The notes: a model not told the origin generated them from the letters alone. 64,000 bases of DNA from DASZVB01 sp035545855 (GCA_035545855.1 DASZXK010000030.1:1-64000); one strand, 5' to 3'. Counted from the first letter of the stretch, positions 44,506 through 53,304 are shown. Numbers and translations are program-made.

Positions 44506-45948
44506 ATGAGCATCCTCATCGTGTCTCCCGACGCCGAAGCGTCCCAGTCGCTGAAGTCGGCGCTCGGACGCTCGGGCGCCGCCGTCGACTGGGCGATGAG
44601 CGGGGAGATCGCGCGGACGCGCGCGGAGGGCGAGGCGCCGCTCGTCCTCGTCGTGGATCGCTCGGTCGATCGGTTCCGCGAGCTCATCGACGACGTCTGT
44701 CGTCGCGCTCCGTGGGTGCGCGTCTACGAGCTCGCCGACGCGCACGACGCCGCGGAGGGCACCGCGGTGCTGACGAAGCCGTTCGACGCGGCGGAGGTCG
44801 CCGTCCGGCTCGGTCGCGAACAGGAGCTCGCCGAGCTCGACCGCCGGCGGCACGGCCTCGAAGCCCACGCGAGCGAGCTCGCGCTCCTCGTCGAGGCGAG
44901 CTTCGAGGCGATCATCGGTCTCGACCCGGACGGGGTCATCCGCTCCTGGAATCGGGGCGCCGCCAGCACGTACGGCTACGCCGCGGCGGAGGTCGTCGGG
45001 CGCTCGATCGAGATCCTCGAGGTCGCCCCGGGCGCCGCGGCCGCCCGCCTCGTGGACCTCCATCCGGAACCGGTCGAGGTGCTGCGGAGATGCCGCGACG
45101 GCCGCGAGGTGCTGGTGCTGCTGTCTCTCTCCCCGGTCGCCCGGGGGACGACGTTCGCGTTCGCGGAGACCTCGCTCGACATCACCATGCGCCGCCAGCT
45201 CGAACGCGAGCTCGAGCACGAGAAGAGACTCGCCGCGATCGGGCGCATCGCGGCGTCCATGGCGCACGAGATCAACAACCCCCTCGCCGTGGTTCGCGCC
45301 GCGAACGCCTACGTCGGCGAGGTGGCCCGCTCGAGCGGGGACGCGCTCCTCATCGAGACCGTGGAAGACGTGCGCCTCGCCGTCGATCGAATCTCGGGAT
45401 TCGTGAACCACGTGTGCGGCTTCGCCCGCCGCGATCGCCCGACGCTCACGGACACCTCGGTGCGAGAGACGGTCCGCATGGCGCTCCGGCTCGCCAAGCC
45501 ACGCGCCGCTGATCGGCGCGTCGAGATGACGCTCGAACCCGGGACGGACGTGCGGCTCCCGCACGACGCCGCGCGCGTCTCGCAGGCCATCCTGAACCTC
45601 GTGTCGAACGCGATCGACGCCGCGGCGGACGGCGGCGGCCACGTCGCGATCCGGCTCGCCCAGGACGGCTCGTCGCTCCGCATCCAGGTCGACGACGACG
45701 GCCCGGGGCTCTCGCCCCAGATCAAGGACCGTGTCTTCGAGCCGTTCGCGACGACGAAGCCGCAGGGGAGAGGCACGGGGCTCGGCCTCGCGATCTCCAG
45801 GCAGATCATCGACGACCACGGGGGCACGGTGACGCTCACGAACGCCGCGACGGGGAAGGGCTGCCGGTCGGAGATCGTGCTCCCCCTCGTCGCGCGCATG
45901 AGCCGTCGCCCCATGCCGAGCTCGAGGCCCCCGCCGCGACGCGACTGA
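44506..45948 (+). CDS. Receiver-PAS histidine kinase
   Basis: A 480-aa soluble kinase. An N-terminal receiver-like domain (1-125) keeps the phospho-site Asp (VVDRS) and Lys (LTKPFD), but its acidic pair reads SPDAE rather than DD. A PAS domain follows at about 125-240 (ASFEAIIGLDPDGVIRSWN). The HisKA has MAHEINNPLA and the HATPase is complete (NLVSNAIDA, DDDGPGLSP, GTGLGLAI). There is no membrane segment, so it senses an internal cue through PAS or is gated by the receiver. It is an orphan with no regulator beside it. Start ATG 44506 is at the receiver domain; the long upstream frame is antisense to pcnB. Confidence 0.9.
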   Translation: MSILIVSPDAEASQSLKSALGRSGAAVDWAMSGEIARTRAEGEAPLVLVVDRSVDRFRELIDDVCRRAPWVRVYELADAHDAAEGTAVLTKPFDAAEVAVRLGREQELAELDRRRHGLEAHASELALLVEASFEAIIGLDPDGVIRSWNRGAASTYGYAAAEVVGRSIEILEVAPGAAAARLVDLHPEPVEVLRRCRDGREVLVLLSLSPVARGTTFAFAETSLDITMRRQLERELEHEKRLAAIGRIAASMAHEINNPLAVVRAANAYVGEVARSSGDALLIETVEDVRLAVDRISGFVNHVCGFARRDRPTLTDTSVRETVRMALRLAKPRAADRRVEMTLEPGTDVRLPHDAARVSQAILNLVSNAIDAAADGGGHVAIRLAQDGSSLRIQVDDDGPGLSPQIKDRVFEPFATTKPQGRGTGLGLAISRQIIDDHGGTVTLTNAATGKGCRSEIVLPLVARMSRRPMPSSRPPPRRD

Positions 45949-45967
45949 CCGAGGTTCGGGCCGCCGC

Positions 45968-46432
45968 TCAGGGGGGCGGGCAGGTGGAGACCTGGGTTCC
46001 GTTCACGGCGCTGAGCCACTGCGGGCAACTCGTCTCGTCGGTCGGCTGGCACTGACAGCCGCTCCCGAACGTGAAGCAGCACGGTGCCTTCGGCGTCGTG
46101 CACGTGTCGCCCGGGCTGCCCGGGTTCTGGACGCAGGAGCACGCCTTCCCGACGTCGACGCAGAACCAGGTCCCGACGTCTCCTGCGTCGCCCGAGCCCG
46201 GATCGGCGCCGCCGCTCCCGGCGCCGCCGTCCGTGCTGGACCCGCCGCCGCTCGCCGGGCCGCCCGCGGCGCCGCCTCCGCCGGTCGAGCCGCCTCCACC
46301 GTTCGAGCCGCCGCCGCTCGGGCCGCCGCCGCTTCCCGGTGTGCCGGACGAGGTGCTCGAGTCCGAGCCACAGGCGACGAGCGACGCGGAGAGGCCGACC
46401 GCGAGGAGGAGAGAGCCGAATCCCGTGTTCAT
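45968..46432 (-). CDS. Small Cys-rich lipoprotein with Gly-rich linker
   Basis: A 154-aa protein. The lipoprotein signal (LSASLVACGSD) is followed by a Gly/Ser-rich low-complexity linker (about 25-90) and a C-terminal module with eight Cys (WFCVDVGKACSCVQ, APCCFTFGSGCQC). It resembles the other small disulfide-rich lipoproteins in this window. Start ATG 46432 follows AGGG. Function unknown; surface or periplasmic location is inferred. It ends 19 bp from the convergent PAS kinase gene. Confidence 0.75.
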   Translation of the reverse strand: MNTGFGSLLLAVGLSASLVACGSDSSTSSGTPGSGGGPSGGGSNGGGGSTGGGGAAGGPASGGGSSTDGGAGSGGADPGSGDAGDVGTWFCVDVGKACSCVQNPGSPGDTCTTPKAPCCFTFGSGCQCQPTDETSCPQWLSAVNGTQVSTCPPP

Positions 46433-46474
46433 GAGCGAGAACCCTAGCGGCCCCGCCGGTCGGACGTCGACCCC

Positions 46475-46981
46475 GTGACCGTGATATTTCGACTCGAGAT
46501 GGGCGAATTCACGAGCCCGAATCGTCCCGACGCGCTGGTCGTCCTCGGGTGCCGCGAGGGAGGCGCGTTCGACCGCCGGATCGACGCGGCGGCGCGGGCG
46601 TTCGAGGAGCTCGATCCCCTGGTCGTCGTCGCGAGCGGCGGGAGGCGCTGGAGCGGGCGCGCCGAAGCGGACGCACTCGCCGAGCGTCTGATCGCCCGCG
46701 CGGTGCCCGAGGAGCGCGTCGTGCGCGAGCTCTGCTCGCTTTCGACGCTCGAGAACGCCGCGTACACGGCGGAGCTCCTCCGCGAGAGAGGCGTCCGTCG
46801 AGCCGTCATCGTCACGTGCGACTTCCACGCCGCGCGAGCCCTCCTCTGCTTCTCCCTGATGGGCGTCGACGCCGAGATCAGGACGGCGAAGACGCCCGTT
46901 CCACGGCGAGGGCGAGCCCTCCGGGAATGGCTGAGCCGCGCGATCGATCATCGCGCGGCGACCGCGTGGACCGTTCGATGA
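46475..46981 (+). CDS. YdcF/SanA-like DUF218 protein
   Basis: A 168-aa protein of the DUF218 fold (YdcF, SanA, ElyC). Core motifs are DALVVLGC at the N-terminus, VVASGG in the middle and STLENAAYTAE with VIVTCDFHAARA. No membrane helix is present, unlike ElyC. The family has roles in envelope maintenance and possible nucleotide binding; the specific function is unknown. The start is GTG 46475; ATG 46499 is possible. Its end overlaps the HEAT-cyclophilin gene by 4 nt (ATGA), so the two are translationally coupled. Confidence 0.82.
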   Translation: MTVIFRLEMGEFTSPNRPDALVVLGCREGGAFDRRIDAAARAFEELDPLVVVASGGRRWSGRAEADALAERLIARAVPEERVVRELCSLSTLENAAYTAELLRERGVRRAVIVTCDFHAARALLCFSLMGVDAEIRTAKTPVPRRGRALREWLSRAIDHRAATAWTVR

Positions 46982-49161
46982 TCGCCGGTCGAGTCGCCTC
47001 GCTCTCCCTCGTGCTGGCGTCGCTCGTCGCAGGGTGTGGTCGAGATGAAGCCAAGACGGAGCGCGTCGCGGAACGGCCCGCGACGCTCCCGTCCGACGTC
47101 ACCCGGGCGCTCCGCGACGTCGCTCGCGCCGCGGCCGCGCGCCGCGTCCAGGCGATCCCGGAGACCGCGCTCGCCCATCACGACCCCCGCGTCCGCCGCG
47201 CCGCGACGCGGGCGCTCTCGTTGCTCGCCGATCCGGCGGCGACGACTCTCCTCGAACGCCGCCTCCACGACGAGGATCCGGAGGTCGTCGCGTGGGCGCT
47301 GCACGGGCTCGGGCTCCTCTCTCCGGGACGGGAATCGGAGACCGTGCTCGCCGTCGCGTCGCGGCTCGGGTCGCTGTCCATCGCCGAAGCGGAGCCGCTC
47401 CCGCGCCTCGAGCCGTCCCTCGCGGACGCCGCCGCGTTCGCGCTCGGGCGAGCCGGCACCGCGGCCGCCGAGGAAACGCTCCGGGCGCTCCTCGCGCCCG
47501 GCTCGGCGCCGAGAGCCGCGGCGCGGGCGCTCGCGCGCCTCTCGTCCCGCTCGAGACGCCTCGACGACCGGACCACGGTCGCCCTTCTCGAAGCCGCGGC
47601 GCGGAATCCGCCCGTGGACGAGGCGCTCGCCCCCTTCGCGTATCTCGAAGCCCCGTCGGCGACGGTCGCCACTCGGCTCCTCGACGTCGCACGGGCGGCG
47701 GTCGGTCGCGGCGGTCCGGCCCGCACGATCGCGCTCCGCGCGCTCGCGGGAGCCGGAGCGCCGGCGGTACCCGTCGTCGCCGCAGTGCTGACGGACGAGA
47801 AGGCGAGCACGCCCGATCGCGCGGTCGCCGCGAAGACGCTCGGCAAGCTCGGCGACCCGGGCCAGGACGCCCTCGCGACCGCCATCGGAACGCTCGCCGT
47901 CGGCGCGAAGACCGGCGACGAGCGCACCTTCCTCGCCGCGTTCGCGCCGCTCGCGGCGGCGCTCGGCGCGATGACGCCTCCGCTCCGCGTGGGTCAGGAC
48001 GCGCTCGTCGCGCTCACCGAGCTCGACCCCGCGCGCTCCAAGAACCCGGCCGTTCAGCGGAGGATCGTCGCGCTTCGCTGCGGAGCGGCCGTCGCCCTGG
48101 CCGGCACGGCGAGCCGCTCGTCACGCCTCGTATCCTGCGACCCCGATCCGAAGGGCCGCGCGGGCGCGCTCGCGGCCCTGGAAGTCCTCGACCGGGGCGA
48201 CCTCACCCGAGCGCGATTCGAAACGTGGACGGCGTTCACCGAATCCGCCGACGTCGCCGTCCGTCGCCGCGCGCTCTCGCTCGTCGCGCGCCACCCGGAA
48301 ATGCCGTCGGTGACGCCGCTCCTCGAACGCGCCCTCTCGGCGAAGGAGCCCGGCATCGTCGTGGAGGCCGCACGAGCGCTCGCGGCCGTCCCGAGACAGG
48401 CGTCCGGCAAGGGGCCGCCCGACGCCGACGCGCCGCCCCAGGCAAACGAGCCCGTGCCGTCGATCGTCGAAGCGCTCGGCAAGGCCCTCGACGCGGAGCG
48501 CCCCCCGGATCAGATCGAGCCCCGCCTCGCGCTCGCTCGCGCCGCGGCGACGCTCTCCGTGCTCTCGCTGAAGCCGCGGGTGGAGGCGCTCTGCCGCGAC
48601 GAGCGCGACGCGATCCGGCGGGGCGCTGAGGCGGCGCTCCGCGCATTCGGGACTCCGACGGCGACGTGCCCGCCTCCGCCGACGCCGAAACTCGCCGAGC
48701 CGGTCACCGCCCCTTCCGAGCCGGTCTCCGTCACGTTCGTCACCGACGCAGGCCGCCTCGGGCTCACGCTCGATCCGAAGCTCGCGCCGCTCGCCGTTCT
48801 TCGCCTGGCGGAGCTCTCGCGCGCGGGGTTCTTCGATCACCAGACGATCGGGCGCACCGTCCCCGGCTTCGTCGTGCAGCTCGGCGATCCGGTGGGAGAC
48901 GGCTACTCGGGCTCGGGCCGACCGCCGGTCCCGACGGAAACGGCTCCGGCCAGGGCCGGCGCGTTCACCGTCGGCCTCGCACTCTCCGGGAGAGACACGG
49001 GCTCGAGCCAGTTCTTCGTCACCCTGTCGGACGACCCGTCGATCGACCAGGACTACCCGCTCGTCGGCTACGCCGACCCCGACTGGTCGAACGCCGCGGA
49101 GGGCGACGTGATCGAGAAGGTCGAGATCGGAGCCGGCGGTTCCGGAACGCAGCGCCCCTGA
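46978..49161 (+). CDS. HEAT-repeat lipoprotein fused to cyclophilin PPIase
   Basis: A 727-aa protein. The lipoprotein signal ends SLVAGCG. About 35-560 is an array of HEAT-like helical repeats, with short units such as DPRVRRAATRALSLLAD. A C-terminal cyclophilin-type peptidyl-prolyl isomerase domain (about 585-727) shows GRTVPGFVVQLGDPVGDG and SSQFFVTLSDDP, with the active-site Arg retained. It probably acts as a surface or periplasmic scaffold with a folding activity. It is coupled to the YdcF-like gene by a 4-nt overlap. HEAT-PPIase fusions occur in Myxococcota; the client is unknown. Confidence 0.88.
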   Translation: MIAGRVASLSLVLASLVAGCGRDEAKTERVAERPATLPSDVTRALRDVARAAAARRVQAIPETALAHHDPRVRRAATRALSLLADPAATTLLERRLHDEDPEVVAWALHGLGLLSPGRESETVLAVASRLGSLSIAEAEPLPRLEPSLADAAAFALGRAGTAAAEETLRALLAPGSAPRAAARALARLSSRSRRLDDRTTVALLEAAARNPPVDEALAPFAYLEAPSATVATRLLDVARAAVGRGGPARTIALRALAGAGAPAVPVVAAVLTDEKASTPDRAVAAKTLGKLGDPGQDALATAIGTLAVGAKTGDERTFLAAFAPLAAALGAMTPPLRVGQDALVALTELDPARSKNPAVQRRIVALRCGAAVALAGTASRSSRLVSCDPDPKGRAGALAALEVLDRGDLTRARFETWTAFTESADVAVRRRALSLVARHPEMPSVTPLLERALSAKEPGIVVEAARALAAVPRQASGKGPPDADAPPQANEPVPSIVEALGKALDAERPPDQIEPRLALARAAATLSVLSLKPRVEALCRDERDAIRRGAEAALRAFGTPTATCPPPPTPKLAEPVTAPSEPVSVTFVTDAGRLGLTLDPKLAPLAVLRLAELSRAGFFDHQTIGRTVPGFVVQLGDPVGDGYSGSGRPPVPTETAPARAGAFTVGLALSGRDTGSSQFFVTLSDDPSIDQDYPLVGYADPDWSNAAEGDVIEKVEIGAGGSGTQRP

Positions 49162-49228
49162 CGTCGCACGGAGGGGTCGCGGTTCCCCCCGCGGAAGCGA
49201 CGCGCGGATTGGTGTAGGCTCGGGCTCC

Positions 49229-49999
49229 GTGCTCCTCGCAGTCGACATCGGCAACACCAACATCGTCTTCGGCCTCTACCAGGGCCAGAAGCTCGCTCAG
49301 ACCTTCCGCATCGAGACCGCGCGCTCGCGTACCGCGGACGAGTACGGCGTGCTCGTCGGGCAGATGCTCGCGCTCCGGGGTTTCGACGGAAAATCCGTCA
49401 CGGCCGCGATCGTCGCGAGCGTCGTGCCGCCGCTCACGGACGTCATGGTCGAAGCGATCCGGCACGCGTTCGCCCGCGAGCCGGTCGTCGTCGGTCCCGG
49501 GCTGAAGACCGGCATCGCCGTGAAGTACGAGAGCCCGCGCGACGTCGGCGCGGATCGCATCGTCAACGCCGTCGCGGCGTTCGAGCGGTACCGCTCGGGA
49601 GTCATCGTCGTGGACTTCGGCACCGCGACGACGTTCGACTGCGTCTCCCCGAAGGCCGAGTACCTCGGCGGAGTCATCGTGCCCGGCGTCCAGGTGAGCC
49701 TGGACGGGCTGCTCGCGCGCGCCGCGAAGCTCTCCCGCATCGAGATCGCCGCGCCGCCGAAGGTCGTCGGCCGGAACACGACGCACGCGCTCCAGAGCGG
49801 CATCATCCACGGCTACGCCGCGCTCGTGGACGGCCTCGTCGAGAAGCTGGAAAAAGAGCTCGAATTCCCCTGCGAGGTCCTCGCGACCGGCGGTCTCGCC
49901 CGTCTCATCGCCCCGCAGACCGCGCGCCTCTCCGTCGTGGACGAGCACCTCACGCTCGAGGGCCTCCGACTGCTCCACGAGCGGAACTCGGCGGGGTGA
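49229..49999 (+). CDS. coaX: Type III pantothenate kinase
   Basis: A 256-aa CoaX that phosphorylates pantothenate in the first step of coenzyme A synthesis. The acetate/sugar-kinase-like fold shows DIGNTNIVFGLY at the N-terminus, then GADRIVNAVAAFERY, VVDFGTATTFD and GGVIVPGVQVSLDGL. The start is GTG 49229. It lies downstream of the HEAT-cyclophilin gene on the same strand, 67 bp away. BirA, often adjacent to coaX, is not present here. Confidence 0.94.
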   Translation: MLLAVDIGNTNIVFGLYQGQKLAQTFRIETARSRTADEYGVLVGQMLALRGFDGKSVTAAIVASVVPPLTDVMVEAIRHAFAREPVVVGPGLKTGIAVKYESPRDVGADRIVNAVAAFERYRSGVIVVDFGTATTFDCVSPKAEYLGGVIVPGVQVSLDGLLARAAKLSRIEIAAPPKVVGRNTTHALQSGIIHGYAALVDGLVEKLEKELEFPCEVLATGGLARLIAPQTARLSVVDEHLTLEGLRLLHERNSAG

Positions 50000-50020
50000 A
50001 GCTCCGCCGCCCTCGCGGGC

Positions 50021-50035
50021 GCGAGCCGGGCTCGC
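50021..50035 (+). terminator. Hairpin after coaX
   Basis: GCGAGCC-G-GGCTCGC is a 7-bp inverted repeat 22 bp past the coaX stop. No U-tract follows; likely a weak terminator. Confidence 0.4.
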
Positions 50036-50088
50036 GGGGCCCTGCAACGGCGGGACCGATCCTGGGCCTGGATCCTCGCCGCCCTTTA

Positions 50089-50102
50089 GTTTGTATACAA
50101 AC
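50089..50102. promoter_or_regulatory. Palindromic operator candidate, copy 2
   Basis: GTTTGTATACAAAC matches the core of the palindrome at 26265-26280 exactly, and TCCG and a C-run also follow. It is in the gap between coaX and the convergent Gln/Gly-rich lipoprotein gene, so the regulated gene is not obvious. Confidence 0.55.
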
Positions 50103-50304
50103 CATCCGGTGAGGAGTGACCCCCCACCGTTCGCAGGGCTTGCGTCGCGGGGCCGCGTGCGCGGGGGGACTGTGGTCCCCGGGCTTCGCGCCCTGCGGGC
50201 CTGGAACCGCTTCTCCTGCCGCCCTCCAGGCGCGCTCGCCGGGGCTCGCGGGCCCGTGTCGGCACGGCGGGGAGAGGGGCGCGGCGCGCCCCTCTCCGAG
50301 CACG

Positions 50305-51000
50305 TCACTTCTCGTAGACCTGCGCGGCGGCGATGCCGGAGCCGCCAGCGACGGTCATCACGAGCTTCACGGGCGCGCCCATCGGGAGCGGCCACTTGTA
50401 GCAATTCGGCTTGCGGCCGAGCACGGCCTGCGGACCGTTGTCCGAGTCCTGAGCGAGCACCGGGACCATGCCGGGAATCGGCATGACGGCGATGAGCTGC
50501 AGGTTCAGCTCGGTGACCCCGGGCACTCCCGCGCCGACGACCGTGTAGCACTTGCCGGGAGAGAGCTGGAGCTGCCCCTCCAGCGTCTGACCCTGGCCGA
50601 AGTTGCCGACGAGCGGGGACCCGAGCGGCTTCGCACCAGGCTGGATCGCGCCGGCGGAGAGCTGCGTGAGGATCGCGGTCGCCGCGGCGCCCGCGGACGG
50701 ATCCATCTGCTGCGCGCTCGGGCCCGGCTGCTGCTGCGGAATGCCGGGGATCCCGGGCATCCCGGTGCCGGCCGCGCCGGGCTGCTGCTGAGCCGGCTGC
50801 TGACCGTAGCCCGGCTGCTGACCGTAGCCCGGCTGCTGCTGGCCGTAGCCCGGCTGCTGGCCGTAGCCCGGCTGCTGCTGGCCGTACGGCTGCTGCTGCG
50901 CGTTCTGCTGCGTCTGCGGATCTTCCTTGCTGCCGCCACACGCGACGGCGCCGAGCACGACGCCGAGCGCGAGACATCCCGTCATCTTCGTTCCAAGCAT
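50305..51000 (-). CDS. Gln/Gly/Tyr-rich lipoprotein
   Basis: A 231-aa lipoprotein. The signal ends VLGAVACGG. Residues about 30-80 are repeats of the type QQPGYG, followed by a Pro/Gly-rich stretch and a globular C-terminal domain of about 130 residues with two Cys. Start ATG 51000 has AGGAG upstream. The repeat DNA at about 50795-50895 is imperfect. It lies 57 bp downstream of lgt, whose product would attach the lipid to it. The C-terminal domain is not recognised; a surface role is inferred. Confidence 0.8.
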   Translation of the reverse strand: MLGTKMTGCLALGVVLGAVACGGSKEDPQTQQNAQQQPYGQQQPGYGQQPGYGQQQPGYGQQPGYGQQPAQQQPGAAGTGMPGIPGIPQQQPGPSAQQMDPSAGAAATAILTQLSAGAIQPGAKPLGSPLVGNFGQGQTLEGQLQLSPGKCYTVVGAGVPGVTELNLQLIAVMPIPGMVPVLAQDSDNGPQAVLGRKPNCYKWPLPMGAPVKLVMTVAGGSGIAAAQVYEK

Positions 51001-51057
51001 GCGTTCGCTCCTGGTTTCCGCGCCCCGCCTCTCGCGCGGCAATCGGTTCCGAGCAGG

Positions 51058-52437
51058 CTACGACGACACGGTACCGCCGGTAAAGGACGGTTCCCCGCCG
51101 GTTTCCGGCACGGGCGCGTCGTTCTGTCCCGTCTGTCCCGTCTGTCCCGTCTGTCCCGTCTCGCCCGCCTTGCCCGTCTCGCCCGCCCCGGCCGATCCCG
51201 CGGCCGCGCTCCCGCCCGTCACGCGATGGCTACCGCCCCCGGCGCCCACGTCGAGGACACGGAACGCGACGGCCACCGCGATGGACGTCGCGAGCGCAAT
51301 CCACTGGGACGTCGACAGCGCGACGTCGCTGCGAGACGACCCGCGGAACGCCGCGAAGAGCACGACCGGCGCCGCGAACGCGATCGCGATGGCGGCGAAG
51401 CGCGCACTCCGCGACGGGATCGCCCGCACCGCGCCGAGCGAGAACGCCACGGAGAGCACCGCGAAGCCGACGGAGAACACGAGCGCCGGAGTCCCCGACG
51501 GACCGTAGAGCCCGCGCTCGGGATCGTCCCGGACGAGCTCGAGGAGGAACCGCACCGCACCGTACCCGGCGATGAACACCAGGAACACCTCGCCTGGGAA
51601 GCGCCGGTGGCGGAGGAGCCAGACGACCAGCACGAGGAGCGCGAACGCGGCGAACGACTCGTAGAGCTGAGTCGGGTGCACGGGAAGAGACGCCGTGCTG
51701 TCGGGAGAGAGCCCGCGGCTCGCGACCTGGTCCACCCACGCGGGCGCCCCCTGGGCCGGCCCCGCGACGTCGTCACCCCAGCGAGGGAACGTGCCGAGTC
51801 GCGCGAGCCAGCGCGGGGCCGACGCGGCGAGCGGAAGTCCGTAGTCGCACCCGGCGGAGTAACAGCCGAGCCTCCCGAGCGCGGCGCCGAGCGCGAGCGC
51901 GGGCGCGGAGACGTCCGCGAAGGCGAGGAAGGAGACGTCCTTCTTCCGGAGGTGCAGGAACGCCGCGAGCGTGCCGCCGAGGACCGCGCCGTAGAAGACG
52001 AGCCCGCCGCCCTGAAACGCGAGCATCGCGGGAAGGGACGAGAAGTCCCGGAGGTTCGTGAGCACGTAGAGGGCCCGCGCTCCCAAGAGCCCGCCGATCG
52101 TGATGACGAACGCGGCGCCGGAAATGATCCCGGGAGAAACGCCGCTCGCGGGGGCGAGCCGCCTCGCGAGGAGGAAGCCGAGCACGAGCGCCGTCGAGAG
52201 AAACGCGCCGTACGAGTAGATCGGCAGCGCCCCGAGGCGGATCGCCGCGCCGCGGTGGCCGAGCGCGAGCAGGACGGACGCCACGCACGCGCCCGCGCCG
52301 AGGACGACGAGATCCCACGAGCGCCCCCGCAGACCGAGGAGCGCGACCCCGAGCATCACCACCGCGAAGAGCCCGAGCGCCGCGCCGAGCGGCACGACGA
52401 GCGCCGGAAGGGGGATCTGGAAGAGGATCGGCCGCAC
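51058..52437 (-). CDS. lgt: Prolipoprotein diacylglyceryl transferase with extra N- and C-terminal segments
   Basis: A 459-aa polytopic membrane enzyme that transfers diacylglycerol from phospholipid to the lipobox Cys. Typical Lgt motifs are GGLLGARALYVLTN, FQGGGLVFYGAVLGG and ALGRLGCYSAGCDYG, plus VHPTQLYES. It is longer than the usual 260-300 residues: about 75 N-terminal residues with added membrane segments, and a C-terminal tail of Gly/Ser/Thr units (GETGQTGQTGQTGQ). The tail DNA holds four 9-bp tandem repeats at about 51124-51160. Every lipoprotein in the window needs this enzyme. It diverges from the LamG-like lipoprotein gene. Confidence 0.92.
   Translation of the reverse strand: MRPILFQIPLPALVVPLGAALGLFAVVMLGVALLGLRGRSWDLVVLGAGACVASVLLALGHRGAAIRLGALPIYSYGAFLSTALVLGFLLARRLAPASGVSPGIISGAAFVITIGGLLGARALYVLTNLRDFSSLPAMLAFQGGGLVFYGAVLGGTLAAFLHLRKKDVSFLAFADVSAPALALGAALGRLGCYSAGCDYGLPLAASAPRWLARLGTFPRWGDDVAGPAQGAPAWVDQVASRGLSPDSTASLPVHPTQLYESFAAFALLVLVVWLLRHRRFPGEVFLVFIAGYGAVRFLLELVRDDPERGLYGPSGTPALVFSVGFAVLSVAFSLGAVRAIPSRSARFAAIAIAFAAPVVLFAAFRGSSRSDVALSTSQWIALATSIAVAVAFRVLDVGAGGGSHRVTGGSAAAGSAGAGETGKAGETGQTGQTGQTGQNDAPVPETGGEPSFTGGTVSS
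51124..51160. repeat. Short tandem repeat inside lgt (9-bp units)
   Basis: Four copies of a unit close to CTGTCCCGT encode the GQT repeats at the Lgt C-terminus. It is a likely slippage hotspot, but all copies keep the reading frame. Confidence 0.7.
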
Positions 52438-52509
52438 GCGGAAGGATTAGCGGACCTGGCGGGGAACGACCAGGGAAGCGAACGCCGGAGCGGTGGTAGT
52501 GTCGGACCC

Positions 52510-53304
52510 GTGAAGACGATCGCGTGGCTTTCGGCGCTCATCCTGCTGTCGTGCGTCCCCGACGAACGTCCGAAGGAAGAGCACCCGAGCCCGCCGGCTG
52601 CGCCCACCGCCCGGGCCCGCGAGCCTCTCGCGCCGCGCCCACCGATCCCCGCGGCGGCCCTTCCGTCCGGAAGCGCTGCGGGTCCGGCCGCGCCTCCCCC
52701 GAGCGCCGACCCGCTCCTCACCGCGGAGTTCCGGGACGGGTTCAACCGGGCGGCGGTCGGGCCCGACTGGACCGCGACGTCGCCGGCCTGGCACGTCGAG
52801 AGCGGAAAGCTCTGCGTCGAGCACGCGAAGAACCACCCGATCTGGCTGAAACGACGCCTCCCGCCGAACGCTCGCATCGAGTTCGACGCCACCTCGACGA
52901 GCGAGGACGGCGATCTGAAGGCCGAGTACTGGGGCGACGGAAAGAGCGCCGCCGAGACGGTCAGCTACAACGCGGCGACGAGCTACCTCACCATCTTCGG
53001 CGGGTGGAAGAACCAGTTCCACGTCCTCGCTCGAATCGACGAGCACGCCTCGAACCGACCCGAGGTGCGCCTCGATCCCTCGAGCGACGACCCGCGCGCG
53101 CGACGCGTCGAGCCGAACCGGAGCTACCACTTCAAGGTCGTCCGGGACGACGGCAAGACCGTCCGCTGGTACGTGGACGACCTGGAAATCCTGCAGTACC
53201 CGGATCCGGAGCCGCTCTCCGGGCCGGGCCACGATCACTTCGGCTTCAACGACTGGGACGTGAAGGCCTGCTTCGAGAACCTGGTCATCGTCCCGTTGAA
53301 GTGA
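52510..53304 (+). CDS. LamG/concanavalin-like lipoprotein
   Basis: A 264-aa lipoprotein with a GTG start (52510). The signal ends SALILLSCV. A Pro/Ala-rich linker precedes a beta-sandwich domain with FRDGFNRAAVGPDWTA, a Trp-rich centre and DHFGFNDWDVKACFENL near the end. It resembles concanavalin-like/LamG domains of sugar-binding or hydrolase families (DUF1080 style), but no catalytic pair was identified. A carbohydrate-binding role at the envelope is inferred. It is divergent from lgt across 72 bp and precedes the coiled-coil gene by 71 bp. Confidence 0.75.
   Translation: MKTIAWLSALILLSCVPDERPKEEHPSPPAAPTARAREPLAPRPPIPAAALPSGSAAGPAAPPPSADPLLTAEFRDGFNRAAVGPDWTATSPAWHVESGKLCVEHAKNHPIWLKRRLPPNARIEFDATSTSEDGDLKAEYWGDGKSAAETVSYNAATSYLTIFGGWKNQFHVLARIDEHASNRPEVRLDPSSDDPRARRVEPNRSYHFKVVRDDGKTVRWYVDDLEILQYPDPEPLSGPGHDHFGFNDWDVKACFENLVIVPLK

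Larger units (their letters stand above)
50000..50304. other. 305-bp intergenic region with palindromic site
   Basis: This gap after coaX has no convincing gene. It starts with a hairpin that overlaps the stop codon (CGGCGG at 49989-49994 with CCGCCG at 50004-50009) and a further inverted repeat, GCGAGCC-G-GGCTCGC (50021-50035); either could end the coaX transcript. The palindromic site at 50089 is the only AT-rich feature. The remainder is GC-rich without clear structure. Confidence 0.55.

Noticed and set aside
50116..52509. Upstream extension of the LamG-like lipoprotein frame
   Set aside because: Antisense to lgt and its neighbour, with Arg/Glu-rich composition; the GTG at 52510 precedes the lipoprotein signal.
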